This document shows, piece after piece, positions 9,030-18,365 of a stretch of 64,000 bases of DNA. How positions within the stretch are numbered: position 1 is the stretch's first letter; every line of letters begins with the position of its first letter. The stretch is from Bdellovibrio sp. (lineage in GTDB: Bacteria > Bdellovibrionota > Bdellovibrionia > Bdellovibrionales > Bdellovibrionaceae), in the NCBI GenBank assembly GCA_014376435.1, contig JACMRL010000033.1, positions 86,265-150,264 of the forward strand, in the 5' to 3' direction. The notes below the pieces were generated by a model that was given only the letters and a program-made list of their open reading frames with translations, had not been told where the DNA came from and made no database searches. Made by a program: the position numbers and the translations under genes.

Positions 9030-9709
9030 AAATAAGCTTACGCTTTTCGATTCGTTTTATTTTAAGTTTGCTATTATTTTCAAGTTCAGCTTGGTCACAA
9101 AAGATTATGGTTAAAAAAACGAAGGGTAAAAATTCAATCGTAGAAAGCTCGATCCCCCTTGAAGAAGGAATGGTTTACGATTTACAGACGGCTCCGATTT
9201 CAGAAAATGTAAATTATCAAACGAAGGGTTTAAAATCGCGACAAAATTCAATGATGGTTGGCGGAAGCTTCGTAAGTTTAAAAGGTACTGATTACCAGAA
9301 AAATGCGGGCTCGTTACAGCTGCGTTACGGTTGGAATTTTACGCAGCTAGAATTTGGCGCGGCGGGCGAAGTTAAATCAACTAATTTGGGGGCTGGCGCC
9401 ACCACCGATTTTTTATTGGGCGGATACTTTGATTATAATTTAATTACTAATCGCGACCCGAAACCTTTTATTTACGGACCTTTTGCTTTTGCAGGCTTTG
9501 GCTCCGTTGAGTCACCCGCATCCAAGGGCGGCGGTTCGGCTTCAATTCTTGATTCAAATTTGGGTGGTTTTATCACGTGGTTTTTATCAGGGTCTTCGGC
9601 CGCGATTCGTGTTGAAGGATACTTTGATTATCAGCAGATTAATACATCACTGAAGCAAACAGATGTAATGGGTTTCGGAACCCGCGGCTTTTTGGTGTAT
9701 TACTTTTAG
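9026..9709 (+). CDS. Putative outer-membrane beta-barrel protein
   Basis: A 227-residue protein with a signal peptide (MKISLRF, hydrophobic core, SSAWSQ cleavage region) followed by glycine- and aromatic-rich amphipathic strands, ending GFLVYYF with a terminal Phe, as in small eight-stranded barrels. No family name can be given from sequence alone. Its start overlaps the DUF1338 stop by 4 nt, so the two are co-translated. Its stop abuts, without a spacer, the stop of the convergent PBP4-like gene. Confidence 0.65.
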   Translation: MKISLRFSIRFILSLLLFSSSAWSQKIMVKKTKGKNSIVESSIPLEEGMVYDLQTAPISENVNYQTKGLKSRQNSMMVGGSFVSLKGTDYQKNAGSLQLRYGWNFTQLEFGAAGEVKSTNLGAGATTDFLLGGYFDYNLITNRDPKPFIYGPFAFAGFGSVESPASKGGGSASILDSNLGGFITWFLSGSSAAIRVEGYFDYQQINTSLKQTDVMGFGTRGFLVYYF

Positions 9710-11071
9710 TTATAAAAAAATATCGTATTCAGACAAGGTTACAAAGTCTGAACTTGTTGAATAGTTACGGTAGATATCGTTTAACATTTCGCTGCGCATA
9801 TTTTCGATGTCATGAGCTTCCATATTCGTAAAATCATGGCCTAAAAATACAAATGACAAGGTCCCTTTTTCGGTCGCGACAAATCCGGCTAAATTGAAGG
9901 CGGGATTATCAAACAGTCGACCCGTTTTTAATACGACAGAATTTCCGTAATCAATTTGGGTTTCAAAAGTTCCATCCTGATCACTGGTGGGATTAAGTAA
10001 TAAATGGCCTAAATTGAATTGGGCCTGAGCGCTAACCTGTTTTACGTAGGATAAAACACGAATCATACTAAAGCAGCTGCCTAAATTATCTTTACGGTCG
10101 TTCGCTTCATTCACCGGTAAGCCCGAGCCTGTGTAAATTTGCAGATCTTGGGTAGAAATTTTTAAAGTATTTTTTTGAAAATTTTTAAAAGCGCTCGCTC
10201 CGCCGAAAGATTCAAACAAAGCATCAGCCAAATAATTATTTGAAAAGACATTCATATTTTTTAAATATTTAAATAGCGGAGCCGAAAGAATTATTTTTTT
10301 ATTCGAATAGCTATCTTTATTAATTTGCGCAGAATTTTTAACGACAACTTGTTCAACGCTGAATGAGCTGGGTATATTTAAAGCACGTCGGTTTTGTGCG
10401 GCCCATTTTTGCAAATTGTCTTTAGCCTTTAAAGTCCTAGAAGCCCAATTTTTGGAATTAAAAAGCAATTTTAAATTATCTTTAGATTCGTCACTCGATA
10501 CGGGTGTTTCTTTCAGTTCTAAGTGTGGGGCACTAAGCACCGAAATATAAACGCGCGTGGTTTCGTCGATTACTAATTCACGTAAACCGGTAACGCCCAA
10601 AGCTTTAAGCTCGGACATAAAATACAGTAACTTTTCGGTATTTACGACCGGATCGTAATTTGTTCTTAAGTACGCATCAAAAATTCCGTTAAGTCCGCTG
10701 ACGGGCTTTAGATACCACTCACTTGCAAAGCGGCTATCTAGACCACGAGTATCCATTGCCCAAGCACTGGTAATTACTTTGGATAGCGAAGCCAAGGGCT
10801 CGAGCTGTGTATCACGCACGCCCGTGTAGCTAGCCGTATTGTTTTCTAAAATTTCACAGTAACTGACGCGCGGGTCATTTTGATTTAAAATATTTCTAGA
10901 AAAAACATCCGCGTTGGTTGCGGGCCTAGTTGGTAGCTGAATTTTTGTCGCTTTTTCAGATGAATTACTTTGCGGCGCGCAGCCCAAAAAGCCTGGGGCA
11001 CACAGAAAAAATACGCAGTAAAACTTAAAGCCGATATGGCGCTTCGCAGGTTTTTTAATCATCGGCTTCAC
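9710..11071 (-). CDS. PBP4-type D-Ala-D-Ala carboxypeptidase/endopeptidase (peptidase S13), lipoprotein
   Basis: A 453-residue penicillin-binding protein of the DacB/PBP4 type, trimming peptidoglycan cross-links in the periplasm. The three active-site motifs are visible: SLSK (SxxK, nucleophile Ser, near residue 94), SNN (SxN, near residue 279) and KTG (near residue 378). The N-terminus carries a lipobox-like LGC after a hydrophobic run, so it is probably membrane-anchored, unusual for PBP4 proteins. At 453 residues it is near E. coli DacB in length. Predatory Bdellovibrio use DacB-type enzymes on prey walls; a predatory role for this copy is only inference. Confidence 0.82.
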   Translation of the reverse strand: MKPMIKKPAKRHIGFKFYCVFFLCAPGFLGCAPQSNSSEKATKIQLPTRPATNADVFSRNILNQNDPRVSYCEILENNTASYTGVRDTQLEPLASLSKVITSAWAMDTRGLDSRFASEWYLKPVSGLNGIFDAYLRTNYDPVVNTEKLLYFMSELKALGVTGLRELVIDETTRVYISVLSAPHLELKETPVSSDESKDNLKLLFNSKNWASRTLKAKDNLQKWAAQNRRALNIPSSFSVEQVVVKNSAQINKDSYSNKKIILSAPLFKYLKNMNVFSNNYLADALFESFGGASAFKNFQKNTLKISTQDLQIYTGSGLPVNEANDRKDNLGSCFSMIRVLSYVKQVSAQAQFNLGHLLLNPTSDQDGTFETQIDYGNSVVLKTGRLFDNPAFNLAGFVATEKGTLSFVFLGHDFTNMEAHDIENMRSEMLNDIYRNYSTSSDFVTLSEYDIFL

Positions 11072-11154
11072 TTATAAGCGACTGCTGTTCATTTGGAAAG
11101 ATAAGGCCTTGAAACCTTTGACAAATAAGTAATTTCTACAAAAGATAGCAACCT

Positions 11155-11877
11155 ATGTCAAATCTGCGCACTCCTTTAGCGTTTAAAATCAATAAGATCA
11201 CGGATCACACTCCCGAAATTCGCGAGCTTGATTTGCAACTTTTGAATAAGCCGGAATTTAATTTTAAGGCCGGCCAATTTGTGATGTTGCATGTTCCGGT
11301 CGACGGTGCAAAACCGGCGCTGCGTGCGTATTCCATTGCGTCGACCGACGAGCAAAAAAATGGCTTTAAACTTATTTTTAAATTTGTCGAAACTGGAATT
11401 GCCAGTTGTTTTATTTGGGCCTTAAAAGGCGATGAAACTTTAACGATGACCGGACCGTTTGGAAAAGTATTTTTCCAAGAGCCTCCAACAGAACAAATTA
11501 TTTTCTTAAACACAGGCAGCGGCATCTCGCAACACTTTTGTTTTCTTGAATCAAAGATGAAAACTTACCCGCACTTAAAATATAAATTATTTTTTGGCGT
11601 ACGCAAAGAGCGTGATATTTACTACGAAGCTGAATTAAAATTTTTACAAAAAGATTTGCCAAATTTTGAATACCATTACGTTTTAAGTCGCGGCTCTGAC
11701 GAGTGGGACGGCAAAAAAGGCTATGTTCAAGACTTTATCAAAGACACCGATTATAAAAATATTCCGACGACATTTTATCTGTGCGGAAACGGCGCGATGA
11801 TAAAAGACGTTAAACACCAACTGCTCGAAGTGGATGGACTTGATAAGACCCGCGTGTGGTCTGAAGCCTTTGACTAA
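11155..11877 (+). CDS. Ferredoxin/flavodoxin-NADP+ reductase-like protein
   Basis: A 240-residue FNR-superfamily flavoprotein. The FAD-binding signature RAYSIAST is near residue 61, the nucleotide-binding loop TGSGISQHFCF near residue 120, and the YLCGNGAMIKDVK block near the C-terminus. Such enzymes move electrons between NADPH and ferredoxin or flavodoxin. The partner is not identifiable here, because no ferredoxin gene is adjacent. The end overlaps the start of the EamA gene, implying co-expression. Confidence 0.82.
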   Translation: MSNLRTPLAFKINKITDHTPEIRELDLQLLNKPEFNFKAGQFVMLHVPVDGAKPALRAYSIASTDEQKNGFKLIFKFVETGIASCFIWALKGDETLTMTGPFGKVFFQEPPTEQIIFLNTGSGISQHFCFLESKMKTYPHLKYKLFFGVRKERDIYYEAELKFLQKDLPNFEYHYVLSRGSDEWDGKKGYVQDFIKDTDYKNIPTTFYLCGNGAMIKDVKHQLLEVDGLDKTRVWSEAFD

Positions 11878-12787
11878 ACGTTTTTCTCCCTATCAAATTG
11901 CGGTGGCCCAGCTTATTTTTGCCGGCAGCATCTGGGGAATTTCTTTTACCTGCGTGCGCTGGGCTTTAGCTGACTTTTCATCTTCCAATTTAATTTTTTG
12001 GCGTTTCGCGATCGCCTTTATCGTGGGTGAATTACTGCAATTTATTTTTAAACCCGAAACCTATAAAAACTCGTGGAGTGATTTGAAAATTGCCTTGTGG
12101 GCCGGAATCGCTTTAGGGCTTTCAATTTTATTACAAACTCACGGTCTTCATTTTACCACGGCGACGAAATCAAGTTTTATTACTTCATTGTATGTGGTGA
12201 TGCTACCCCTGGTAGCCGGAATTATTTTTCGTCAACGAATTAAAAGTGATCATATCGTTTTGGGTTTGATTGCTTTTGCAGGGATGGCACTTTTATTAGA
12301 TCTACATAAAGCTGAATTTACCTTCAACTTTGGTGATTTGCTAACCTTGGGCTGCGCGCTAGCCTCTACCTTTCATATTATTTTTATTGGCTCGGCGGCG
12401 AACCGCGTAAAAAGTGGATTTCGTTTTAATAATTTTCAAACGATGTGGTCACTGATTGTGATTATGCCGTTTTTAATTTACGAAATGAATACGAAGGGGA
12501 TTTTGTTATGGCCGGCCAGCGTTCAACCTAAATCTTTACTGGGCCTTTTTATTTTGGCGGCATTTTCTAGTATATTAGCTTTTTATCTTCAGATTAAAGC
12601 GCAAAAAGTTTTATCGAATACGACTTCCAGTTTACTTTGTTTACTGGAAGCTCCTTACGCATTTATTTTTGCCGCGATTTTATTAGATGAAAAATTAAAC
12701 GCCGTACAGTTGCGAGGCGTTTTAATTATTCTTGCTAGCTCGGTGGCGTCGGTCTACATAGATCGACCAAAAAATCGAGAGAGTTAA
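11870..12787 (+). CDS. EamA-family (DMT superfamily) transporter
   Basis: About 305 residues with ten predicted membrane segments in two homologous halves, as in EamA/RhaT drug-metabolite transporters. Typical marks are FAGSIWGISFTCVRWAL in the first helix and NTTSSLLCLLEAPYAFIFAA near the C-terminus. The substrate is unknown. The start is uncertain: TTG 11870 (8-nt overlap with the reductase) or ATG 11834 (44-nt overlap); I prefer the former because the membrane domain starts soon after. Its 3' 66 bp overlap the convergent DUF475 gene. Confidence 0.78.
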   Translation: MTKRFSPYQIAVAQLIFAGSIWGISFTCVRWALADFSSSNLIFWRFAIAFIVGELLQFIFKPETYKNSWSDLKIALWAGIALGLSILLQTHGLHFTTATKSSFITSLYVVMLPLVAGIIFRQRIKSDHIVLGLIAFAGMALLLDLHKAEFTFNFGDLLTLGCALASTFHIIFIGSAANRVKSGFRFNNFQTMWSLIVIMPFLIYEMNTKGILLWPASVQPKSLLGLFILAAFSSILAFYLQIKAQKVLSNTTSSLLCLLEAPYAFIFAAILLDEKLNAVQLRGVLIILASSVASVYIDRPKNRES

Positions 12788-13762
12788 AATAGCTGCGCCG
12801 GTTAAAGCCGTAAACCATTCGGGGAAATGAAAGAATGGATCTAACAACATAAAAAATGCTAAGACTCCTAAAGCGTAGAATGCCCCGTGCTCAAGAAATT
12901 GAAATTGCTCTAAGGTATCATTGGCTACTAAATATAAAGTTAATCCCCGCACAAAGAATGCGCCCACACTTAAACCAATCATGATTACAAAAATTTCGTG
13001 TGAAATTGCGAATGCGCCAATCACCCCATCAAAACTAAATGATGCGTCTAATACTTCTAGGTATAAAAACATTCCTAAACCCGTGCTTAGCCATTTTACG
13101 TGACTTAATTTAGGCCCCTCTAAAAGCTCACTAATGCCGTGAACGATCAAAAATGTCATAATACCCCATAAATACGATAGAAAAAATGTGGTGCCCTGCT
13201 CAGCCGGTAAGACCCGATGAATCAGAAGCAAAACAACCATGGCTGTCAAAAGCTCAATACTTTGAAAAGATGAAACGCGGGCAATGGGTTTTTCAAATAG
13301 CGGAATCCAGTGCACATCTTTTTCTTCGTTCATAAAAAAGTGTAAGAAAACCATTAGTAAAAAGGCTCCGCCAAAACTACTCACTGATAAATGCGCTGAT
13401 TGCATCAAGGCCGAATATTCATCCGGCTTTGTAAAGGCGATATTAAAAGACTCTACTAAAGAAATGCCCCCAACGATGGCCACGATGATCAATGGAAATA
13501 TTAAACGCATTCCAAAAACAGCGATTAACATACCCCAAGTTAAAAAACGACGCTTCCAAACCTCATCCATCTTTTTCAAAACCGTCGCGTTAACAACTGC
13601 GTTATCAAAAGAAAGTGAAATTTCTAAAACACATAGTAGCAATACCGTGAAAATGTTTTGCATGACGATGGTCGAGTTATGATGTTGCGACCAAGATAAA
13701 AGTCCAGCTGCTGCTAGACCAACGACGAGAGAAAAAATTGGAAATTTAAAATATTTAGTCAT
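12722..13762 (-). CDS. DUF475/TerC-like integral membrane protein
   Basis: A 346-residue polytopic membrane protein. Two internal repeats carry the TerC-type signature: EISLSFDNAVVNATVLKK near residue 47 and DASFSFDGVIGAFAIS near residue 240, each with the conserved Ser-Phe-Asp. This is the DUF475 branch of the TerC/Alx superfamily; relatives export manganese or act in metal and tellurite resistance. A metal-efflux role is reasonable inference. It converges on and overlaps the EamA gene by 66 bp, so both 3' ends are coding on both strands. Confidence 0.82.
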   Translation of the reverse strand: MTKYFKFPIFSLVVGLAAAGLLSWSQHHNSTIVMQNIFTVLLLCVLEISLSFDNAVVNATVLKKMDEVWKRRFLTWGMLIAVFGMRLIFPLIIVAIVGGISLVESFNIAFTKPDEYSALMQSAHLSVSSFGGAFLLMVFLHFFMNEEKDVHWIPLFEKPIARVSSFQSIELLTAMVVLLLIHRVLPAEQGTTFFLSYLWGIMTFLIVHGISELLEGPKLSHVKWLSTGLGMFLYLEVLDASFSFDGVIGAFAISHEIFVIMIGLSVGAFFVRGLTLYLVANDTLEQFQFLEHGAFYALGVLAFFMLLDPFFHFPEWFTALTGAAILTLSIFWSIYVDRRHRASKNN

Positions 13763-13881
13763 GCGTCCTATTTTCTCTAAATTTTTTACAATTTCAAACT
13801 AAAAACGCTCAAGATGCACTGTTCATTAGTCGATATCAGTCTTGTATATAACTGACTTCGGTCACGTCCAGCGGAGGACAC

Positions 13882-15072
13882 ATGAACACAGTTTCACTAA
13901 AATTAGTTGCGATGTTTGCGAGCATTTTATTATTTGCAAGCTGTCATCAAACGCAATTCAAACCGGTTGCAGAAGTAACTCGGCAAGAAGCTTCACTGGC
14001 CGAACCAACACCCGTTCCAATTCCGGTTGATTCAGAACCAGTCGCTGAACCGCCGTCGGCACCTCCGGTTGTGGTACCCCCTCCAGAGCCGCCACCAGTC
14101 GTTGTTCCACCACCTGAACCTCCGCCGGTTGTTGTACCTCCGCCGGTTGTTGTACCGCCGCCTGTGGTTGTACCACCTCCTATTATAGTCCCACCCCCAG
14201 CAGTTATTCCACCACCCGTTGTTGTGCCGCCACCTCCTCCTCCACCAGTCGTGATTCCACCGCCGGTGCAAAAAGCTGGAAAGTGTGCGAGTGATTCTTC
14301 AACTCAATTATTAAGTTGTTTAAAATGTAATGTGCCGATGAATCCGCCGCCACCGCCACAATTTTCGGAAAAAGGACAGTCATTAATTGATGTGATGTCG
14401 ATTGGTTGTTCAATTCCAAATAAAAGTGCGCCGAAAAATTATGTTCCACCAACGAAGGCACAACTAATTGCACGCTTGAGTAAATTGTCTCCAACTTTTT
14501 ACCCAGATTCGCAAATGAGCGCCGCACAAAAAAGCGTGATTGCTAGTTTAAAAAATGATCCAGCGATGCAAAAGAAAATGTTTGCCGGCCGCTGGTATCA
14601 ACCTCCCTATTCAGATGCATTTGAAACTTATTTTGGCGCAAGCGTGGCCGAATTAGTTTACCAAATTTGTTACCAAAGCCCGGAAGCAAACTTTACTCCT
14701 TACGATAGCTCATCATTGCAATCAGCTGATTATATCAACTGCCAGTACAATGGAAGTAACTGCAAAGAGAAAAGCGATTACATCAGTGCCAATACTTACC
14801 GTAAAAATTTACGTGATGGCATGAAAGAGTCGATCAATAACCCTTACGTTCCACCGCCTTCAACTCCGGCGAAAAAATGTAATTGGGAAAGTTTTGAAGG
14901 AAATTACGAGCAAGGCGCTAAAGAAGTTTTAAAACGCTGGTTAGTTTCTGGATTTAAAATTGGAATCGAAATCGGATCATTAGCCGGTAAGTGCGAGCCC
15001 GTAAGCTCTTTACCAAGTGGTGCAAGCGAACCTCGTGGCCATGTTAAAATGTCTGGTTACGTTTGTAAATAG
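13882..15072 (+). CDS. Proline-rich lipoprotein of unknown function
   Basis: A 396-residue lipoprotein: signal peptide ending LLFASC, with Cys-21 as lipidation site. Residues about 45-130 are a low-complexity run of PPVVVPPP-type units, likely an extended polyproline stalk reaching through the periplasm or peptidoglycan. The C-terminal 260 residues are globular with many cysteines (CLKC, then pairs to the C-terminal CK), suggesting disulfides. No family is recognised. GCGGAGG 6-7 nt before the ATG is a good ribosome site. Monocistronic; the convergent neighbour is uvrA. Confidence 0.72.
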   Translation: MNTVSLKLVAMFASILLFASCHQTQFKPVAEVTRQEASLAEPTPVPIPVDSEPVAEPPSAPPVVVPPPEPPPVVVPPPEPPPVVVPPPVVVPPPVVVPPPIIVPPPAVIPPPVVVPPPPPPPVVIPPPVQKAGKCASDSSTQLLSCLKCNVPMNPPPPPQFSEKGQSLIDVMSIGCSIPNKSAPKNYVPPTKAQLIARLSKLSPTFYPDSQMSAAQKSVIASLKNDPAMQKKMFAGRWYQPPYSDAFETYFGASVAELVYQICYQSPEANFTPYDSSSLQSADYINCQYNGSNCKEKSDYISANTYRKNLRDGMKESINNPYVPPPSTPAKKCNWESFEGNYEQGAKEVLKRWLVSGFKIGIEIGSLAGKCEPVSSLPSGASEPRGHVKMSGYVCK

Positions 15073-15101
15073 TTTCTAAATTTTACTACCAACCGATTAG
15101 T

Positions 15102-17720
15102 TTACAAGAGAGGCCGCAAAAATTTTGCGGTTTCACTTTTTTTCGAGTCACTTACTTTTTCTGGCGTACCTGTTGCCACGATCTCTCCGCCAAAAATTCC
15201 GCCGTCTGGCCCCACATCAATAATATAATCAGCCGTTTTTACGACCTCTAAATTATGTTCGATGACTAAAACAGTATTACCTTGATTCACTAGCTCGTGT
15301 AGCAATTCTACTAACTTACGAACGTCATCAAAATGTAAACCCGTGGTTGGTTCGTCTAAAATATAAAGTGTTTTTCCCGTGCCACGACGCGAAAGCTCTT
15401 TGGCTAATTTCACGCGCTGGGCTTCACCTCCGGATAATGTGGTCGAAGACTGACCCAAGGTCATGTAATCTAACCCCACTTTCATCAAAGTTTCGAGCTT
15501 ACGGTGAATTTGTGGATGATTTTTGAAAAAATCAAAAGCTTCAGCCACATTCATTTCTAAAACATCAGCGATACTTTTTTCTTTGTACTTAACATTTAAA
15601 GTTTCTCGGTTATAGCGTCTTGCACCACACGTATCACAAGTTACAAAGACATCGGATAGAAAATGCATTTCCATACGAATTTGTCCATGCCCCAGACAAG
15701 TTTCACAGCGGCCACCCTTCACATTAAAACTAACACGACCCGGTTCAAAGCCACGCAACTTTGATTCTGGTAAAGCGGCATATAGATCACGAATGATTGG
15801 CAGTAAGCCAACGTAAGTCGCCGGCGTGGAACGCGGAGTACGACCGATCGGGCGCTGATTGATATCGATTACCTTATCGATATGTTCTATACCTTCAATT
15901 TTTTTGTAGGGTGAAGCAGTAACGTTTGCGCGGTAGAATTCGCGCGCCAGAATTTTATACAATGTATCTAAAATTAAAGTACTTTTACCGCTGCCCGATA
16001 CTCCGGTCACACAAGTAAAAGTGCCTAAAGGAATTTCTATATCAACATTTTTTAAATTATTTCCAGTAGATCCAAATAATTTAATTTTTAGACCGTTACC
16101 TTTACGTCGTACTTTCGGAACCGGAATTCGTCGCTTACCCGCTAAATACTGACCCGTAATTGAATTCGGATTTTTTTCAATTTCTTCCGGAGTACCGATT
16201 GCCATTAATTCACCACCTAGTTTTCCCGCGCGCGGACCTAAATCCACTACGTAATCAGCGAAGCGAATGGTATCTTCATCATGCTCGACTAAAATAATTG
16301 TATTTCCGCGATCACGCAGTTCTGCGATAATTTCTAATAAGCGATGATGATCGCGCGGATGTAAACCAATGCTGGGCTCGTCCATCACGTACATGCAACC
16401 GATTAAAGCCGAGCCCACTTGCGTCGCTAAACGAATACGCTGGGCTTCTCCGCCCGATAAAGTTCGCGCTGTACGAGATAAAGATAAGTAACTTGCTCCC
16501 ACGCGGTTTAAAAATTCTAGCCGTGAAATAATTTGCGTTAGAATCTTGTCCGAGATCATTTTATTTTTTTCATTCCACTTCACTTTACTAAACCACGCCA
16601 CTAATTCTACAAATGACATATTTGAAAGTTCAGCGATATTTTTTTCAGAAATTTTGATGCTTAATGATTCAGGTTTTAATCTGGCCCCGTGACAATCTGG
16701 GCAGGTGGATAAAATCATCTCTTCTGCTTCTTCATCGTCACCGTCGGTATCAGAAACTTTTTTTCCTTTATACGAGTACTTCACTTTTTCAAGCTTACGC
16801 CCACCGACTTCGCCATCGACGAATTGCTCTTCTTCCACTAAATCTAAAGTTCCTAAACCGTGACAAGTTTCGCAAGCGCCGCGCGGATTATTAAAACTGA
16901 ATAATCTGGGCTCTAATTCAGGAAAACTAAATCCACATTTTGGACAAGTTGAATGCAAAGAGTAATTAATGCGTTCGCCACTAGCCATTTCGATAATTAG
17001 GCGACCATTCGCTAATGATAAGGCCGTATTGATACTTTCGCTTAAGCGATGTTTGATCGCTTCTTTTAAAATTAACTGATCCACGACTAAATCAATATCG
17101 TGCGCTTTCGTTTTTGCTAAACGAGTGGCTTTTTCTAATTCGATGTACTGGCCATTTACTTTGGCCTTCACAAAACCTTTTTTTGCCCACTTTTGAAATT
17201 CGGCTAAGAATTCCCCTTTTTTAGATTGGGCCATCGGAGCCAGAATTGTAAATTTTGTACCGACGGATTTTTTAAAAATATCATTAATGATCTGCTGCGG
17301 AGTTTGCGAAGTGACCGGAATATGATGAATCGGACATTCCGGCACACCCACTTTGGCAAATAATAAACGTAAGTAATCGTAAACTTCAGTTATTGTACCC
17401 ACGGTTGAACGCGGATTTAAACCCACCGATTTTTGATCAATCGCAATCGCCGGGCTTAGCCCCGTAACCGAATCAACTTCTGGTTTTTTTAATTGTTGTA
17501 GGAAATTTCTAGCGTAAGCCGAAAGACTTTCCACGTAACGACGCTGGCCTTCGGCATAAATTGTATCAAAAGGTAAAGATGATTTTCCGGAACCGCTGAG
17601 TCCGGTGAAAACCGTAATTTTATTTCGTGGAATTGTAACCGAGACGTTTTTCAAATTGTGTTCGCGCGCACCCTTGATCACAATTCCGTCTTGCATATCG
17701 ATTTCTGTTTTTTTTGCCAT
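15102..17720 (-). CDS. uvrA: Excinuclease ABC subunit A (compact form)
   Basis: About 872 residues of the UvrA damage-sensing ATPase of nucleotide excision repair. Seen: Walker [12 protein letters not shown] (first ABC) and [11 protein letters not shown] (second ABC), [12 protein letters not shown] and [12 protein letters not shown] signatures, and zinc modules CPKC...CETC, CPDC and CETC...CDTC. It is shorter than the usual ~940 residues: the stretch between the first zinc module and the CPDC module is only about 55 residues of acidic linker instead of well over 100. [11 protein letters not shown] carries Pro where most UvrA have Ala. The start is placed at ATG 17720 (MAKK); an ATG at 17738 is also in frame. 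Confidence 0.93.
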   Translation of the reverse strand: MAKKTEIDMQDGIVIKGAREHNLKNVSVTIPRNKITVFTGLSGSGKSSLPFDTIYAEGQRRYVESLSAYARNFLQQLKKPEVDSVTGLSPAIAIDQKSVGLNPRSTVGTITEVYDYLRLLFAKVGVPECPIHHIPVTSQTPQQIINDIFKKSVGTKFTILAPMAQSKKGEFLAEFQKWAKKGFVKAKVNGQYIELEKATRLAKTKAHDIDLVVDQLILKEAIKHRLSESINTALSLANGRLIIEMASGERINYSLHSTCPKCGFSFPELEPRLFSFNNPRGACETCHGLGTLDLVEEEQFVDGEVGGRKLEKVKYSYKGKKVSDTDGDDEEAEEMILSTCPDCHGARLKPESLSIKISEKNIAELSNMSFVELVAWFSKVKWNEKNKMISDKILTQIISRLEFLNRVGASYLSLSRTARTLSGGEAQRIRLATQVGSALIGCMYVMDEPSIGLHPRDHHRLLEIIAELRDRGNTIILVEHDEDTIRFADYVVDLGPRAGKLGGELMAIGTPEEIEKNPNSITGQYLAGKRRIPVPKVRRKGNGLKIKLFGSTGNNLKNVDIEIPLGTFTCVTGVSGSGKSTLILDTLYKILAREFYRANVTASPYKKIEGIEHIDKVIDINQRPIGRTPRSTPATYVGLLPIIRDLYAALPESKLRGFEPGRVSFNVKGGRCETCLGHGQIRMEMHFLSDVFVTCDTCGARRYNRETLNVKYKEKSIADVLEMNVAEAFDFFKNHPQIHRKLETLMKVGLDYMTLGQSSTTLSGGEAQRVKLAKELSRRGTGKTLYILDEPTTGLHFDDVRKLVELLHELVNQGNTVLVIEHNLEVVKTADYIIDVGPDGGIFGGEIVATGTPEKVSDSKKSETAKFLRPLL

Positions 17721-17762
17721 ATATCCACATTCCCGCATGCCACTGGCCGCGCTAGTGAATTA

Positions 17763-18287
17763 TTATTTCAACTTACCTTGCGCCTGACAAGCAGGACATA
17801 CGCCATAAAGTTCTAGGATATGGTTAGTCAATTTAAAACCGAAATATTCGGCCACTTGAACTTGCAGTTTTTCGATTTTTTTATTCTCGAATTCACAGAT
17901 TTTACCGCACTGAACGCACGTTAAGTGATCATGATGATTCTGCGTCGTTAATTCATAGCGTGATGATTGACCGCCCAGGCGAACTTCCGTCACGAATTGC
18001 TTTTCCGCTAAATCGCGTAGAAATCTGTAAACCGTCGCGAAACCTACGCTAGAGTCTTTCGCCGCAACTTTTTCAAATAATTCTTGGGCAGTTACGTGAC
18101 GCTCTCCCGAACGGGCTTCCGAATCATGCAAACAATTTAAGATTAATAAACGCTGTTCGGTAATTTTTAAGCCCATTGAACGAATCATTTTTTTAAAATC
18201 TTCAATTTGAAAACGCTCTTCTTTGCGAATGATATCTTCATCTTGTGGACGCGGAAGGTGAAACGATTCATTTAAATTCATCGACAT
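17763..18287 (-). CDS. fur: Fur-family metal-responsive transcriptional regulator
   Basis: A 174-residue Fur-family repressor. The winged-helix part ([15 protein letters not shown] and [13 protein letters not shown]) is followed by the dimer/metal part with [17 protein letters not shown] and the C-terminal CPAC pair, giving two CxxC structural zinc sites, and [10 protein letters not shown]. The sequence looks Fur-like (iron), but location beside folE2, a gene often controlled by the zinc repressor Zur, leaves Zur open. The start ATG 18287 has AAGGAG about 6 nt upstream. A near-perfect Fur-type operator lies 58-78 bp upstream, suggesting autoregulation. Confidence 0.88.
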   Translation of the reverse strand: MSMNLNESFHLPRPQDEDIIRKEERFQIEDFKKMIRSMGLKITEQRLLILNCLHDSEARSGERHVTAQELFEKVAAKDSSVGFATVYRFLRDLAEKQFVTEVRLGGQSSRYELTTQNHHDHLTCVQCGKICEFENKKIEKLQVQVAEYFGFKLTNHILELYGVCPACQAQGKLK

Positions 18288-18344
18288 AATAAACTCCTTG
18301 CAGTGAAGAAAGTTTTAGCTGAAGTTATTTGAAAATGATATTAG

Positions 18345-18365
18345 AAATGAGAATTATTCTCATTT
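18345..18365. promoter_or_regulatory. Fur-type operator palindrome
   Basis: A perfect 21-bp palindrome (10-bp arms around a central T at 18355). Its core TGAGAATTATTCTCA matches the 7-1-7 Fur consensus TGATAATNATTATCA with one symmetric mismatch per arm. It sits upstream of fur and overlaps the stop codon of folE2. The match to the Fur rather than the Zur consensus supports an iron-type regulator. Confidence 0.75.

Noticed and set aside
13958..14527. Several antisense frames across the proline-rich lipoprotein
   Set aside because: They arise from the Pro/Val codon repeats and have no ribosome site or family resemblance.
15114..15130. CCGCAAAA/TTTTGCGG inverted repeat at the end of uvrA
   Set aside because: It is inside the uvrA coding end with a 1-nt centre, so the possible hairpin is short; termination of the proline-rich gene here cannot be claimed.
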